Positions 23,812-31,627 of a stretch of 35,806 nucleotides of DNA are shown here, piece by piece (the stretch's first letter is position 1; every line of letters starts with the position of its first letter). The notes beneath the pieces were generated by a model. The model ran no database searches. It was given only the letters and a program-made list of their open reading frames with translations, and was not told the origin of the DNA. Location: positions 1-35,806 of the forward strand of contig OMUY01000018.1 of NCBI GenBank assembly GCA_900314355.1, read 5' to 3'. The translations under genes were made by a program, and so were the position numbers. This stretch comes from an uncultured Eubacteriales bacterium. GTDB lineage: Bacteria; Bacillota; Clostridia; Oscillospirales; Acutalibacteraceae.

Positions 23812-24469
23812 CGCGGGAAAAATTTCAGACCTTGTCAAGTATTCAAAAGGTCTGATTTTTTTAAGAACCGGTTTTAACGCTGCCGGAGAACGAAAAACCT
23901 CTTTCTATTCTTACGACATTGACAAGGGAGAGCTGTTAAACGTTAAGAAGGATACTTATCTTTTAAATAAGTTCGGCATTAATTACCATATTGTGACAGA
24001 ATATTTATCCGACGTTATCACATGCGACGCGGACGTCGCTGATAATGACAGAACGTGCGTAGTCTACCCTGTCGGTGAAATCGGGATTTTTTCCGTCACA
24101 GGCAGATTGTTGGAGTACGGTGAATATTTTTATGACAATGCGCCGATTAGAGACTGCGCTTTTTACGGCGACTGTATTTGGTCGGCAGTTCCGGCGAGAA
24201 ATGCTGTCGTAAGGTACAATTTAAATCTTAAAAAAATTGACATGAGAATCGGCGGATTTGAAAACACCGCTTTCAACGGTCCCGTGTCAATCTCACGCTA
24301 TGACGAATATCTTTACGTATGCAACAGAAATTCCCATGAAGTGCGGAAAATAAACGCCGAAACTTTTGATGTGACAGATTACAGAAGATTTCCGTCACCG
24401 GTGAACAAATTCTTTAAATTCGGAAAAACCGAGGTTGCGGTTCTCGATTCGGGAATTTATATCGTATAA
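23795..24469 (+). CDS. Unrecognised protein, beta-propeller-like
   Basis: This 224-residue protein of unknown family overlaps the end of rex by 17 bases, so translation is coupled. It has no signal peptide or membrane segment. Repeating short beta-rich units such as CIWSAVPARNAVVRYNL and YLYVCNRNSHEVRKI are like the blades of NHL or WD-type propellers, and there are several Cys residues. The tight coupling suggests a function tied to redox control or the TCA genes, but nothing in the sequence names one. It ends at a strong terminator. Confidence 0.7.
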   Translation: MTKLTDAGKISDLVKYSKGLIFLRTGFNAAGERKTSFYSYDIDKGELLNVKKDTYLLNKFGINYHIVTEYLSDVITCDADVADNDRTCVVYPVGEIGIFSVTGRLLEYGEYFYDNAPIRDCAFYGDCIWSAVPARNAVVRYNLNLKKIDMRIGGFENTAFNGPVSISRYDEYLYVCNRNSHEVRKINAETFDVTDYRRFPSPVNKFFKFGKTEVAVLDSGIYIV

Positions 24470-24471
24470 AA

Positions 24472-24495
24472 AATCCTCCGATTTTTCGGAGGATT
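24472..24495. terminator. Shared terminator between convergent genes
   Basis: AATCCTCCGA (24472-24481) and TCGGAGGATT (24486-24495) form a 10-bp stem with a TTTT loop. A-runs on the left and T-rich sequence on the right make it usable by both the plus-strand rex operon and the minus-strand zinc-ribbon gene. Confidence 0.88.
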
Positions 24496-24511
24496 AATTA
24501 TTATATTTTAT

Positions 24512-25006
24512 TTACAAAAGAGAAATAATTCCATAACCGCCGTAGGCGTATGGCGCGGAAATAAGCGTGACAAAGCCGAAGAAATAAAGAAGCGGTATAA
24601 CTATTGCATTTACAACGACGCCGATCAGCGCCCATTTGCCGCATCCTTTTGACCTGATCGGAGCTTTGTCAATATAGACGAGAAATAAAATAAGTCCGAC
24701 AAGAGGAAACAAAAAAGATACTATATTCAATCCGGTTGAATTTGTATTCAGCTCGCTGTTGGCGTCATAGTAGCTGTAGCCGCAGTATCTGTTTTCATTT
24801 CCGTACGGATATCCGTTCTGATTTTGACCGTAATATCCCCTGTCATTATTGTAATAACCGTTATTGCTTTGATAATTGCCGTTTTCAACATACGATTTTT
24901 CGCCTGATGCGCTTTCATGATGTTCAGACGACAAATCGGCTCCGCAGATAGGACAATACTTTATTTCATTTGATTCAATTCTGTTTCCGCAATTCGGGCA
25001 GATCAA
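24512..25006 (-). CDS. Zinc-ribbon membrane protein
   Basis: This is a 164-residue protein of unknown role. The N-terminus is a classical zinc ribbon, CPNCG then CPICG (Cys3, Cys6 and a second pair near 18-21). A low-complexity linker rich in Tyr, Asn and Gly (about 35-85) follows, then two hydrophobic helices (about 93-112 and 123-148). The start is TTG at 25006, with AGGAT 11 bases upstream; an in-frame TGA just before it rules out a longer form with ATG. Such proteins are common in Firmicutes and none has a general assigned function. Confidence 0.78.
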   Translation of the reverse strand: MICPNCGNRIESNEIKYCPICGADLSSEHHESASGEKSYVENGNYQSNNGYYNNDRGYYGQNQNGYPYGNENRYCGYSYYDANSELNTNSTGLNIVSFLFPLVGLILFLVYIDKAPIRSKGCGKWALIGVVVNAIVIPLLYFFGFVTLISAPYAYGGYGIISLL

Positions 25007-25092
25007 AATAAATCACATCCTAATTTATTTGGTTTTATTTTATTATATTTGTGTATATTGAAAAACGCTTAAACCGTCAATTTATTCCAATC

Positions 25093-25122
25093 AAAAAAGG
25101 CAGACCGATTTTTCAGCCTGCC
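25093..25122 (-). terminator. Intrinsic terminator of pckG
   Basis: On the minus strand GGCAGGC pairs with GTCTGCC, with one wobble pair, and is followed by TTTTTTG. It lies about 20 bases after the pckG stop. Confidence 0.8.
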
Positions 25123-25139
25123 ATATTTTTATTATTGAA

Positions 25140-26927
25140 TTACTTATTAAGGTTTGCTTCAAGAGTATCGAGCTCTTCTCTGAGAACTTTGGGAAGATGA
25201 GAACCGAATTTAGCGTAGAGTTCTTCAATAGACTTTGTATCTTCAAGCCAAAGATCTTTGTCAACCGTAAGTATTGACTCAAGAGCTTCAAGAGAAACCT
25301 CGTCCTCTATGCCCTCTCTGTTGATATCCTTCGCGTAAGGAACATAGCCGATAGCTGTTTCTTTCGCGTCAACCTTGCCTTCGCATCTTGCGAGAATCCA
25401 TTCAACGACTCTGAGGTTATCGCCGAATCCCGGCCATACGAAGTGACCTTCGTCATCTTTTCTGAACCAGTTGACATTGAAAATCTTGGGAGCCTTGTCG
25501 GGATCAAGAGTCTTGCCGATATCAATCCAATGCTGCCAATAATCGCCCATATTGTAACCGCAGAAAGGAAGCATAGCCATAGGATCTCTGCGGACAACAC
25601 CGACAGCGCCGGCGGCTGCCGCAGTTGTCTCGGACGCCATAATTGAACCTACAAATACACCGTTGTTCCAATCCTTTGACTGGTAGACAAGCGGAGCGAG
25701 TTTCGCTCTTCTGCCGCCGAAGATTATTGCGGAGATGGGTACGCCCTGAGGATTTTCAAATTCCGAGCTGAGACAAGGGCAATTCTTTGAAGGAGCTGTG
25801 AATCTTGAGTTGGGATGAGCAGCTTTTTCGGTAGCCGTTGAAGCATGCCATTCATGACCGAGCCAATCCTCACCGTTCTCGGGCGGATTGTTGTCAAGAC
25901 CTTCCCACCAAACCGTATTGTTATCGAGATTTCTCGCTACATTTGTGAATATCGTTCCTTGCTTTGTCGTAAGAAGAGCGTTGGGATTGGATTTCATATT
26001 AGTTCCGGGAGCAACGCCGAAGAATCCGTTTTCGGGGTTGATGGCGTAAAGTCTTCCGTCCGCGCCTTTACGAATCCATGCGATATCATCGCCTACAGTC
26101 CAAGTCTTGAAACCTTTTTCCTGATAAGACTTAGGAGGAATAAGCATTGCGAGGTTGGTTTTGCCGCATGCTGACGGGAATGCGCCCGTTACATACTTGA
26201 TATCTCCGTCAGGATACTGAACGCCGAGGATAAGCATATGCTCAGCCTGCCAGCCCTCTTTCCAGCCCTGATAAGAAGCAATTCTGAGAGCAAAACACTT
26301 TTTGCCGAGAAGAACGTTTCCGCCGTAAGCGGAGTTTACGGAAATAATCGTATTGTCCTGAGGGAACTGAACGATATATCTCTTCTCTTTATCTACGTTG
26401 CATTTGCAGTGAAGTCCTCTGACCCAGTCGTCTGAATCTCCGAGGCAGTCGAGAACCTTCTGTCCTACTCTTGTCATTATGGACATGTTGAGCACGACAT
26501 AAATAGAGTCTGTAACTTCAATGCCTATCTTTGAGAAAGGAGAACCGATAGGGCCCATTGAATAAGGGATAACATACATTGTTCTGCCCTTGTAGCTGTC
26601 TCTTGCTATATCGTAGAGCATTTTATAGCATTTTGAAGGCTCCATCCAATGGTTTGTAGGACCTGCTTCTTCTTCTGTTGGAGTACAGATAAGAGTTCTG
26701 TCCTCTACTCTTGCCACGTCATCCTTCTTTGTTCTGTGAAGATAGCAGTCAGGAAGAAGATCCTGATTGAGCTTAATCATTTCGCCTGTGGAAACGGCAA
26801 CGGCTCTGAGCTTGTCTATCTGTTCCTGAGAACCGTCAATCCATTCGATTTCATCAGGTTTAACAAGATCAACCTGCTTCTGAAGCCAATCAAGCACTGA
26901 TTTGTTTGTTGTAAGCGCTTTTCCCAT
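25140..26927 (-). CDS. pckG: Phosphoenolpyruvate carboxykinase (GTP)
   Basis: This interconverts oxaloacetate and PEP with GTP/GDP. In anaerobes it can run in either direction, for gluconeogenesis or CO2-fixing PEP carboxylation. The 595 residues are normal for the GTP family. The kinase-1 loop with the hyper-reactive Cys reads FPSACGKTNLAML, followed by GDDIAWI; RRDPMAMLPFCGYNMGDYW and the WFRKDDEG segment near the C-terminus are also typical. ATG 26927 is preceded by AGGAGAG. Its promoter (26996-27024) carries a candidate Rex operator, which would tie expression to the NADH/NAD+ ratio. Confidence 0.96.
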   Translation of the reverse strand: MGKALTTNKSVLDWLQKQVDLVKPDEIEWIDGSQEQIDKLRAVAVSTGEMIKLNQDLLPDCYLHRTKKDDVARVEDRTLICTPTEEEAGPTNHWMEPSKCYKMLYDIARDSYKGRTMYVIPYSMGPIGSPFSKIGIEVTDSIYVVLNMSIMTRVGQKVLDCLGDSDDWVRGLHCKCNVDKEKRYIVQFPQDNTIISVNSAYGGNVLLGKKCFALRIASYQGWKEGWQAEHMLILGVQYPDGDIKYVTGAFPSACGKTNLAMLIPPKSYQEKGFKTWTVGDDIAWIRKGADGRLYAINPENGFFGVAPGTNMKSNPNALLTTKQGTIFTNVARNLDNNTVWWEGLDNNPPENGEDWLGHEWHASTATEKAAHPNSRFTAPSKNCPCLSSEFENPQGVPISAIIFGGRRAKLAPLVYQSKDWNNGVFVGSIMASETTAAAAGAVGVVRRDPMAMLPFCGYNMGDYWQHWIDIGKTLDPDKAPKIFNVNWFRKDDEGHFVWPGFGDNLRVVEWILARCEGKVDAKETAIGYVPYAKDINREGIEDEVSLEALESILTVDKDLWLEDTKSIEELYAKFGSHLPKVLREELDTLEANLNK

Positions 26928-26976
26928 TTATTTTCTCTCCTTTTTAATTAATTTGCAGAATGATTTCAATTTTGGC

Positions 26977-26991
26977 ACGCGAAAACCGCGT
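26977..26991 (-). promoter_or_regulatory. Small GC hairpin near the 5' end of the pckG transcript
   Basis: ACGCG and CGCGT form a 5-bp GC-rich stem with a 5-base loop, beginning near the expected transcription start. It may protect the 5' end of the mRNA; no riboswitch was recognised. Confidence 0.4.
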
Positions 26992-26995
26992 ATGA

Positions 26996-27024
26996 ATAAT
27001 AAAATATATGCCGCAGATTGACAA
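26996..27024 (-). promoter_or_regulatory. Sigma-A promoter of pckG
   Basis: On the minus strand TTGTCA (27019-27024), a 17-base spacer and TATTAT (26996-27001). The leader to the start codon is about 60 bases. The -35 element is covered by the candidate Rex box. Confidence 0.78.
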
Positions 27025-27035
27025 TAATTTAACAT
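27018..27035 (+). promoter_or_regulatory. Candidate Rex operator over the pckG -35 element
   Basis: TTGACAATAATTTAACAT agrees at 11 of the 14 fixed positions with the clostridial-type Rex consensus TTGTTAA-N4-TTAACAA. Its place over the -35 hexamer fits repression when NADH is low. A Rex protein is encoded at 23143. The match is imperfect and the region is AT-rich, so chance is possible. Confidence 0.5.
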
Positions 27036-27102
27036 TCAATCAAACCAAAATCAAATATATATTATCAAAAATCTTCTTTAAAATCAAGGCTAAAGAATAT
27101 AG

Positions 27103-27156
27103 AAAAAAAAGCCGCGGCAACAGTGATTATTAGTCATTTTTCACTTTAGCCGAGGC
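27103..27156 (-). terminator. Intrinsic terminator of tsaD
   Basis: On the minus strand GCCTCGGC pairs with GCCGCGGC (7 of 8), and after a small internal loop AGTGA pairs with TCACT. The structure ends in eight T residues, a strong terminator shortly after the tsaD stop. Confidence 0.85.
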
Positions 27157-27167
27157 GTATATTGAGT

Positions 27168-28184
27168 TTATTTTATCAGATTGTCTATATTCATTGTAGC
27201 GTAGGCGTTCAGGTCGGCTCCGGCGAAATTACCGGACAGATATTCATAATATGTTTGAGCGCCAACCATAGCGCCGTTATCTCCGCAGAGCGATAAGTCA
27301 GGCATAAAAAGTTCAATTCCTTTTTTTGAACACATTAAATCAAGCTCAGACCTCAAAACCGAATTTGCAGACACTCCGCCGGCGACAACAAGCTTTTTCG
27401 AGCCTGTTATACTCATAGCTTCAAACGTGTTTCTCGTGAGGCAGTCCACGACAGCTTTAATATAAGACGCGCCGAGATTTTTTATATCCGGTTCTTCGCC
27501 CTTCTGCTGTTTGTTATGGATAATATTTACAACATTTGTTTTAAGTCCGGAAAAGCTGAAATCAAGAGGAGAATTTTCCACTCTCGGACGGGGAAAATCA
27601 TACGCGTAAAAATTTCCGCCTTTTGCCGCGGCGTCGAGATTTTTTCCTCCGGGGTAATTAAGTCCCATAGCCCTCGCCGCTTTGTCGAGACATTCGCCAG
27701 CCGCATCGTCGCGCGTTCTTCCGAGAATATTAAAAACCGTGTAATCTTTGACGTCTATTATCATTGTATTTCCGCCGGATACGCATAAAGCGGTAAAAGG
27801 CGGCTTTAATTCGGGGTGAGTTATATAATTTGCGGCGATATGACTTCTGAGATGATGAACCGGAATCAATTTTTTCCCGCATGAATACGCGAGACCTTTA
27901 GCGAAATTTACGCCGACAAGAAGCGCGCCGATAAGACCGGGGGCGTAAGTTACGCCTATTGCTTCGATGTCGTCCATACCGCAGCCGGCCTGTTCAAGAG
28001 CCGATTTTACAACAGCTGAGATATTTTCAACGTGTCTTCTTGACGCTATTTCCGGGACTACGCCGCCGTAAATCACGTGTTCGGGAACCTGAGACGCTAT
28101 TACGTCCGAAAGAACTTTCCTGCCGTCTTCCACAACAGAAGCGGCAGTTTCGTCGCATGAAGATTCAATACCGAGAAATTTCAA
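27168..28184 (-). CDS. tsaD: tRNA N6-adenosine threonylcarbamoyltransferase TsaD
   Basis: This transfers the threonylcarbamoyl group to A37 of ANN-decoding tRNAs, together with TsaB and TsaE. The protein has 338 residues. The N-terminus LGIESSCDETAASV, GVTYAPGLIGALLVG and the phosphate loop VSGGNT are family hallmarks, as are the DDAAGE(C)LDKAAR and FSFSGLKTN segments and VVAGGVSANS. The metal-binding His pair is present, but the usual HxEGH reads HLRSH here; related clostridial proteins show similar drift. It has GAGGT before ATG 28184 and lies 31 bases downstream of the previous gene's terminator hairpin, so its promoter is not evident and partial read-through may contribute. Confidence 0.95.
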   Translation of the reverse strand: MKFLGIESSCDETAASVVEDGRKVLSDVIASQVPEHVIYGGVVPEIASRRHVENISAVVKSALEQAGCGMDDIEAIGVTYAPGLIGALLVGVNFAKGLAYSCGKKLIPVHHLRSHIAANYITHPELKPPFTALCVSGGNTMIIDVKDYTVFNILGRTRDDAAGECLDKAARAMGLNYPGGKNLDAAAKGGNFYAYDFPRPRVENSPLDFSFSGLKTNVVNIIHNKQQKGEEPDIKNLGASYIKAVVDCLTRNTFEAMSITGSKKLVVAGGVSANSVLRSELDLMCSKKGIELFMPDLSLCGDNGAMVGAQTYYEYLSGNFAGADLNAYATMNIDNLIK

Positions 28185-28214
28185 AACTTTACCTCATAAA
28201 TTATCTTTATTCCC

Positions 28215-28246
28215 TAAAAAAGCAATCGATAAGAAAACCGATTGCT
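28215..28246 (-). terminator. Intrinsic terminator of the acidic-protein gene
   Basis: AGCAATCG (28221-28228) and CGATTGCT (28239-28246) form an 8-bp stem with a 10-base loop. On the minus strand it is followed by TTTTTTAG. It lies 23 bases after the stop at 28269 and just ahead of tsaD. Confidence 0.85.
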
Positions 28247-28268
28247 CTTTATTTTTTAGTAATTTAAT

Positions 28269-29291
28269 TTATTCGCCCGTCTCAACAGCTGGATCATCGG
28301 TTTCATCAGACAACTGATCCGGAGTTTTTCCGTATGAATTTTCTTCATCGGGCGTTGCGTCATCAAAAGAGTCGTCAGCGTCAAATTCCTCTTCCTGAAC
28401 AGGAACGGGGCAGAAATACTGATATGCCGTTGAAGGAATATGACCCACGCCGATTATCATTCCGGCTTTTTCAAATCCGTATCTTTCAAGAAGCTTATTC
28501 ATAATAACGTTTAAGTCGTTTGTCTCCAAAAGCAGACAACAAGCGAAATCGGAAACATATGATACTATATTCGGGAAAACGCCGGAAAGCTCTCCGTCGG
28601 ATGCGATCCTTTCAAGAGACGCGTATTTTACCCTGCCGTATTTATCCTTCGCGAGCGGTTTGAGATCATCGGGCAGATCCTTATCGGCTTGAGACTCAAC
28701 AGGCGTAAAATCGTCTACAGTCTTATAAGAACCTGTATAAAGCGTGAAATACTTTTCGGGTATAACAGCGGCAAATTCTTTGTCTTTTCTGTATCCGTTG
28801 TCGTCGGAGATGTATCTTTCAGGGTCAAATCCGTCGCTTTCGATGTGGTCGTTGAAAACATAGACGGCGTGAATAGTCTCCTGAATTTCGTACCTTATTT
28901 TATCATCGTCCTGATTATCTTTGGATTTTTTCTTTTTCTTCTTGTTATCGGCGTCGTCGTCTTCTTTTATCGGGATATAACGCCAAAAACAGATAAGATA
29001 CATTCTGTTTTCCCGGATGTCGTCCTCAATCAGGTCATTTTCGGGATAGTATCTTGCCCATTCCCTGTAATCGCCCTCGTCTTCCATTGTCTCACGGGCC
29101 GTTTTGTAGACGTCTTTTATTCTGTTGAACTCATATTTATCTTCAGAATCAAGATCTTCCTCAACGGTTTTCCTGATGATAATTTTATGAATTTCAACTA
29201 CTGTCGGCTCTCCTGTATCAGGGTCTGTTTCAACCGGAACCTCTTCCTCAAAAAGAGTTTTCAGTATCATGGAATCATCAAATTTGAGCAT
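28269..29291 (-). CDS. Unrecognised acidic cytoplasmic protein
   Basis: This 340-residue protein matches no family I recognise. It has no signal peptide or membrane helix. Charged residues dominate, with a Lys run (DNKKKKKKSKD, about 120-135) inside an acidic stretch and a very acidic C-terminal tail of about 50 residues that looks disordered. A more ordered section holds FPNIVSYVSDFACCLLLETNDLNVI and GFEKAGMIIGVGHIPSTAY. The start at 29291 is chosen because GGAG lies 8 bases upstream; the longer frame to 29351 lacks a ribosome site. A good promoter precedes it and a terminator follows, so it is a single-gene transcript. Confidence 0.7.
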   Translation of the reverse strand: MLKFDDSMILKTLFEEEVPVETDPDTGEPTVVEIHKIIIRKTVEEDLDSEDKYEFNRIKDVYKTARETMEDEGDYREWARYYPENDLIEDDIRENRMYLICFWRYIPIKEDDDADNKKKKKKSKDNQDDDKIRYEIQETIHAVYVFNDHIESDGFDPERYISDDNGYRKDKEFAAVIPEKYFTLYTGSYKTVDDFTPVESQADKDLPDDLKPLAKDKYGRVKYASLERIASDGELSGVFPNIVSYVSDFACCLLLETNDLNVIMNKLLERYGFEKAGMIIGVGHIPSTAYQYFCPVPVQEEEFDADDSFDDATPDEENSYGKTPDQLSDETDDPAVETGE

Positions 29292-29389
29292 AATACCACT
29301 CCGCAAAATTATTTTTAAAACTAACAGCCGCATAATAATCTGCACTGTCATTGATTTTAAATATATTTATAAAAATAATATTCAAACTT

Positions 29390-29417
29390 ATTATACCATA
29401 AAAAACAGATTTTTCAA
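29390..29417 (-). promoter_or_regulatory. Sigma-A promoter of the acidic-protein gene
   Basis: On the minus strand TTGAAA (29412-29417), a 16-base spacer and TATAAT (29390-29395) with TG one base upstream. The leader is about 90 bases to the start at 29291. Confidence 0.82.
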
Positions 29418-29463
29418 CATATTTATCTTGTCACGAAAATAATATTTTTTCAAAAGCCTTAAA

Positions 29464-29496
29464 AAAAATCGGAGCTGTGAAAAAACCCCGATTTTT
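29464..29496. terminator. Intrinsic terminator of the DAHP synthase gene
   Basis: AAAAATCGG (29464-29472) and CCGATTTTT (29488-29496) form a 9-bp stem; on the minus strand the stem ends in a T-run, 9 bases after the aroF-type gene's stop. Confidence 0.85.
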
Positions 29497-29505
29497 AATT
29501 TAAGA

Positions 29506-30534
29506 TTAAAGCTCGTCCGCAAGCTCGAATACGAGTTTTTCCGTTTTTTCCCATCCGAGACAAGGGTCCGTAATCGATTTTCCGTAAACGCCTTCTTCTA
29601 CCTTTTGATTGCCGTCCTCGATATAGCTTTCAATCATAAGTCCTTTTACAAGCTTGCGGATGTCGGAATTTACATTCATAGAGTGGATAACTTCCTTTGC
29701 AATTCTTATCTGCTCAAGATATTTTTTTCCGGAATTTGAATGGTTGCAGTCCACTATAGCGGCAGGGTTCTTCAAATTGTGTTCAGCGTACTGCTCACAG
29801 AGAAATTCAAGATCCTCATAATGATAGTTCGGCTGAGGCTCTCCGTGTTTATTTACATAGCCTCTCAATATGGCGTGCGCGTATTCGTTTCCGCTTGATT
29901 CAACGTCCCAGCCTCTGTAAATAAACGAATGTTTATGCTGAGCCGCCGTAATCGAATTTATCATTACGGATATATCGCCCGACGTAGGATTTTTCATTCC
30001 GACAGGAGCGTCAATACCCGAAGCGGTCAGCCTGTGATATTGATCTTCAACGCTCCTGGCGCCTATTGCGACGTAAGAAAGAAGGTCGGAAAGATACCTG
30101 TAGTTTTCAGGGTAGAGCATTTCATCGGCGCAGACAAGTCCGGTTTCCTCAATCGCTCTTGTATGAAGTCTTCTTATGGCGATAAGTCCTTCATAGACGT
30201 CGGGAGCCTTATTTGGGTCGGGCTGGTGAAGCATGCCTTTGTAGCCGTCGCCTGTTGTTCTGGGTTTATTCGTGTAGATACGGGGAACAATAAATATTTT
30301 ATCCTGCACCTCGTCTTGCAATTTCGCAAGTCTGCACGTGTAATCAATAACGGCGTCCTCCCTGTCGGCGGAACAGGGACCAATAATCAATATTAATTTA
30401 TCTTCCTCTCCGCGGAAAATCTTTTTGAGTTCCACGTCCCTTTTTTCTTTGATTTTTACGACGCTTGCCGAAAGAGGAAATTCTTCTTTAACTTCCATCG
30501 GAATGGGAAGCTTTCTGTTAAAAATCATTGACAT
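29506..30534 (-). CDS. aroF: 3-deoxy-7-phosphoheptulonate (DAHP) synthase, class I alpha
   Basis: This is the first step of the shikimate pathway: PEP plus erythrose 4-phosphate to DAHP. The protein has 342 residues, the normal length of the AroF/G/H type. Visible hallmarks are LIIGPCSADRED, the substrate loop NKPRTTGDGYKG, GARSVEDQYHR, PVGMKNPTSGD and the metal-binding C-terminal sections VDCNHSNSGKK and SITDPCLGWE. The paralogue letter is nominal; feedback specificity cannot be read. AAAGGGA precedes ATG 30534. Its own promoter begins right at the stop of the upstream oxidoreductase gene and there is no terminator between, so read-through is also possible. Confidence 0.94.
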   Translation of the reverse strand: MSMIFNRKLPIPMEVKEEFPLSASVVKIKEKRDVELKKIFRGEEDKLILIIGPCSADREDAVIDYTCRLAKLQDEVQDKIFIVPRIYTNKPRTTGDGYKGMLHQPDPNKAPDVYEGLIAIRRLHTRAIEETGLVCADEMLYPENYRYLSDLLSYVAIGARSVEDQYHRLTASGIDAPVGMKNPTSGDISVMINSITAAQHKHSFIYRGWDVESSGNEYAHAILRGYVNKHGEPQPNYHYEDLEFLCEQYAEHNLKNPAAIVDCNHSNSGKKYLEQIRIAKEVIHSMNVNSDIRKLVKGLMIESYIEDGNQKVEEGVYGKSITDPCLGWEKTEKLVFELADEL

Positions 30535-30587
30535 AATTTTTTGTCCCTTTCTCTGTCAAATTCTCAGTATTTCTACTTCATTTATAT

Positions 30588-30616
30588 ATAGTAATATACA
30601 CGAATAGAATTGTCAA
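30588..30616 (-). promoter_or_regulatory. Probable promoter of the DAHP synthase gene
   Basis: On the minus strand a perfect TTGACA (30611-30616), a 17-base spacer and TACTAT (30588-30593, 4 of 6). The -35 abuts the stop codon of the upstream gene. No T-box or trp-type leader is seen in the short 5' region. Confidence 0.6.
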
Positions 30617-31624
30617 CTATTTTTTCACAGCAGTTTGTTTTCTTGCCGATTTATAAAGCATATCAACTATTTTAACAGCTTTGGCTCCTTCGCGTCCGTC
30701 TATAAAAAACGGTCTGCCGTTTATCACGGAATTATAAAACTCATCAATAAGTTTCGCGTGGTTTATGCCCCAGTAATCTTTTCTGCCTTTGCCTTTTTCA
30801 AAAGTGATTACGTCCTTGTGACCGTCCTTGTAATATACGTTCAGTTCATCTTCGAGGACGAATCTCATATTTTCGCAGACGACCTCAAGAAATACGGGCG
30901 CGTTGTAGACATAATTAAGACTGCCGAAAAACAGAGCGGAAACACCGTTTTCAAATTCGATATAGGCGTCGGCAGTATCCTCCGTTTCGATTGTATCGTA
31001 AAGTCTTTTTGTCGAAACGGAGCCGGATACTTTTTTGACGTCCGAGGACGCGAGCCACTGCATTAAATCTATAGTGTGAATAGACTGATTTATCACGACT
31101 CCGCCGCCTTCTTTATCCAAAGTTCCGTGCCATGGGTCGGAGAAATAATCTTTATCCCTGCGCCAGTTGACTATTCCCCTCATGCCGATAAGTTTTCCGG
31201 CTTCCCCGCTCTCTATTTTTTCTTTAATAAAAACAGAAGTGGAATTATATCTGTTCTGAAAGCAGACGCCCAGATGAACGTTGTTTTTTTCGGCTGTTTC
31301 GCACATCTTTAAAGCGTCCGAATATTCAATAGCCATAGGCTTTTCCGTCAGGACGTTGACGCCTTTTTTCATAGCTTTTATCGCCATTTGCGGATGAAGA
31401 TAATGAGGAGTTGTTATATGAAGGACGTCGATTTTTTCTTTTTCAATCATCTCGTCAAAATCGTAATATCCTCTGCAGGAATATTTTTCAGACTCTTTAT
31501 CAGCTTTGCTTTTTACAATGTCGCAGACCGACACAAGCTCGGCTTTATCGTTTTCAGCTATCGATTTTAAATGCACCTGAGCTACATTTCCGCAGCCCAC
31601 AAGCGCAGCTTTTAATTTATTCAT
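30617..31624 (-). CDS. Gfo/Idh/MocA-family NAD(P)-dependent oxidoreductase
   Basis: This 335-residue sugar or inositol-type dehydrogenase has an N-terminal Rossmann fold with GCGNVAQVH and the family motif TEKPMAI near residue 95. The C-terminal alpha/beta dimerisation domain includes the conserved GGGVVINQSIHTIDLMQW with the catalytic His. The substrate cannot be named. It starts 3 bases after the HAD-protein stop, so the two are an operon driven by the promoter at 32211-32239. Confidence 0.9.
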   Translation of the reverse strand: MNKLKAALVGCGNVAQVHLKSIAENDKAELVSVCDIVKSKADKESEKYSCRGYYDFDEMIEKEKIDVLHITTPHYLHPQMAIKAMKKGVNVLTEKPMAIEYSDALKMCETAEKNNVHLGVCFQNRYNSTSVFIKEKIESGEAGKLIGMRGIVNWRRDKDYFSDPWHGTLDKEGGGVVINQSIHTIDLMQWLASSDVKKVSGSVSTKRLYDTIETEDTADAYIEFENGVSALFFGSLNYVYNAPVFLEVVCENMRFVLEDELNVYYKDGHKDVITFEKGKGRKDYWGINHAKLIDEFYNSVINGRPFFIDGREGAKAVKIVDMLYKSARKQTAVKK

Positions 31625-31627
31625 AAT

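Noticed and set aside
29292-29351. Longer start for the acidic protein
   Set aside because: There is no ribosome site for 29351, whereas GGAG is well placed before 29291.
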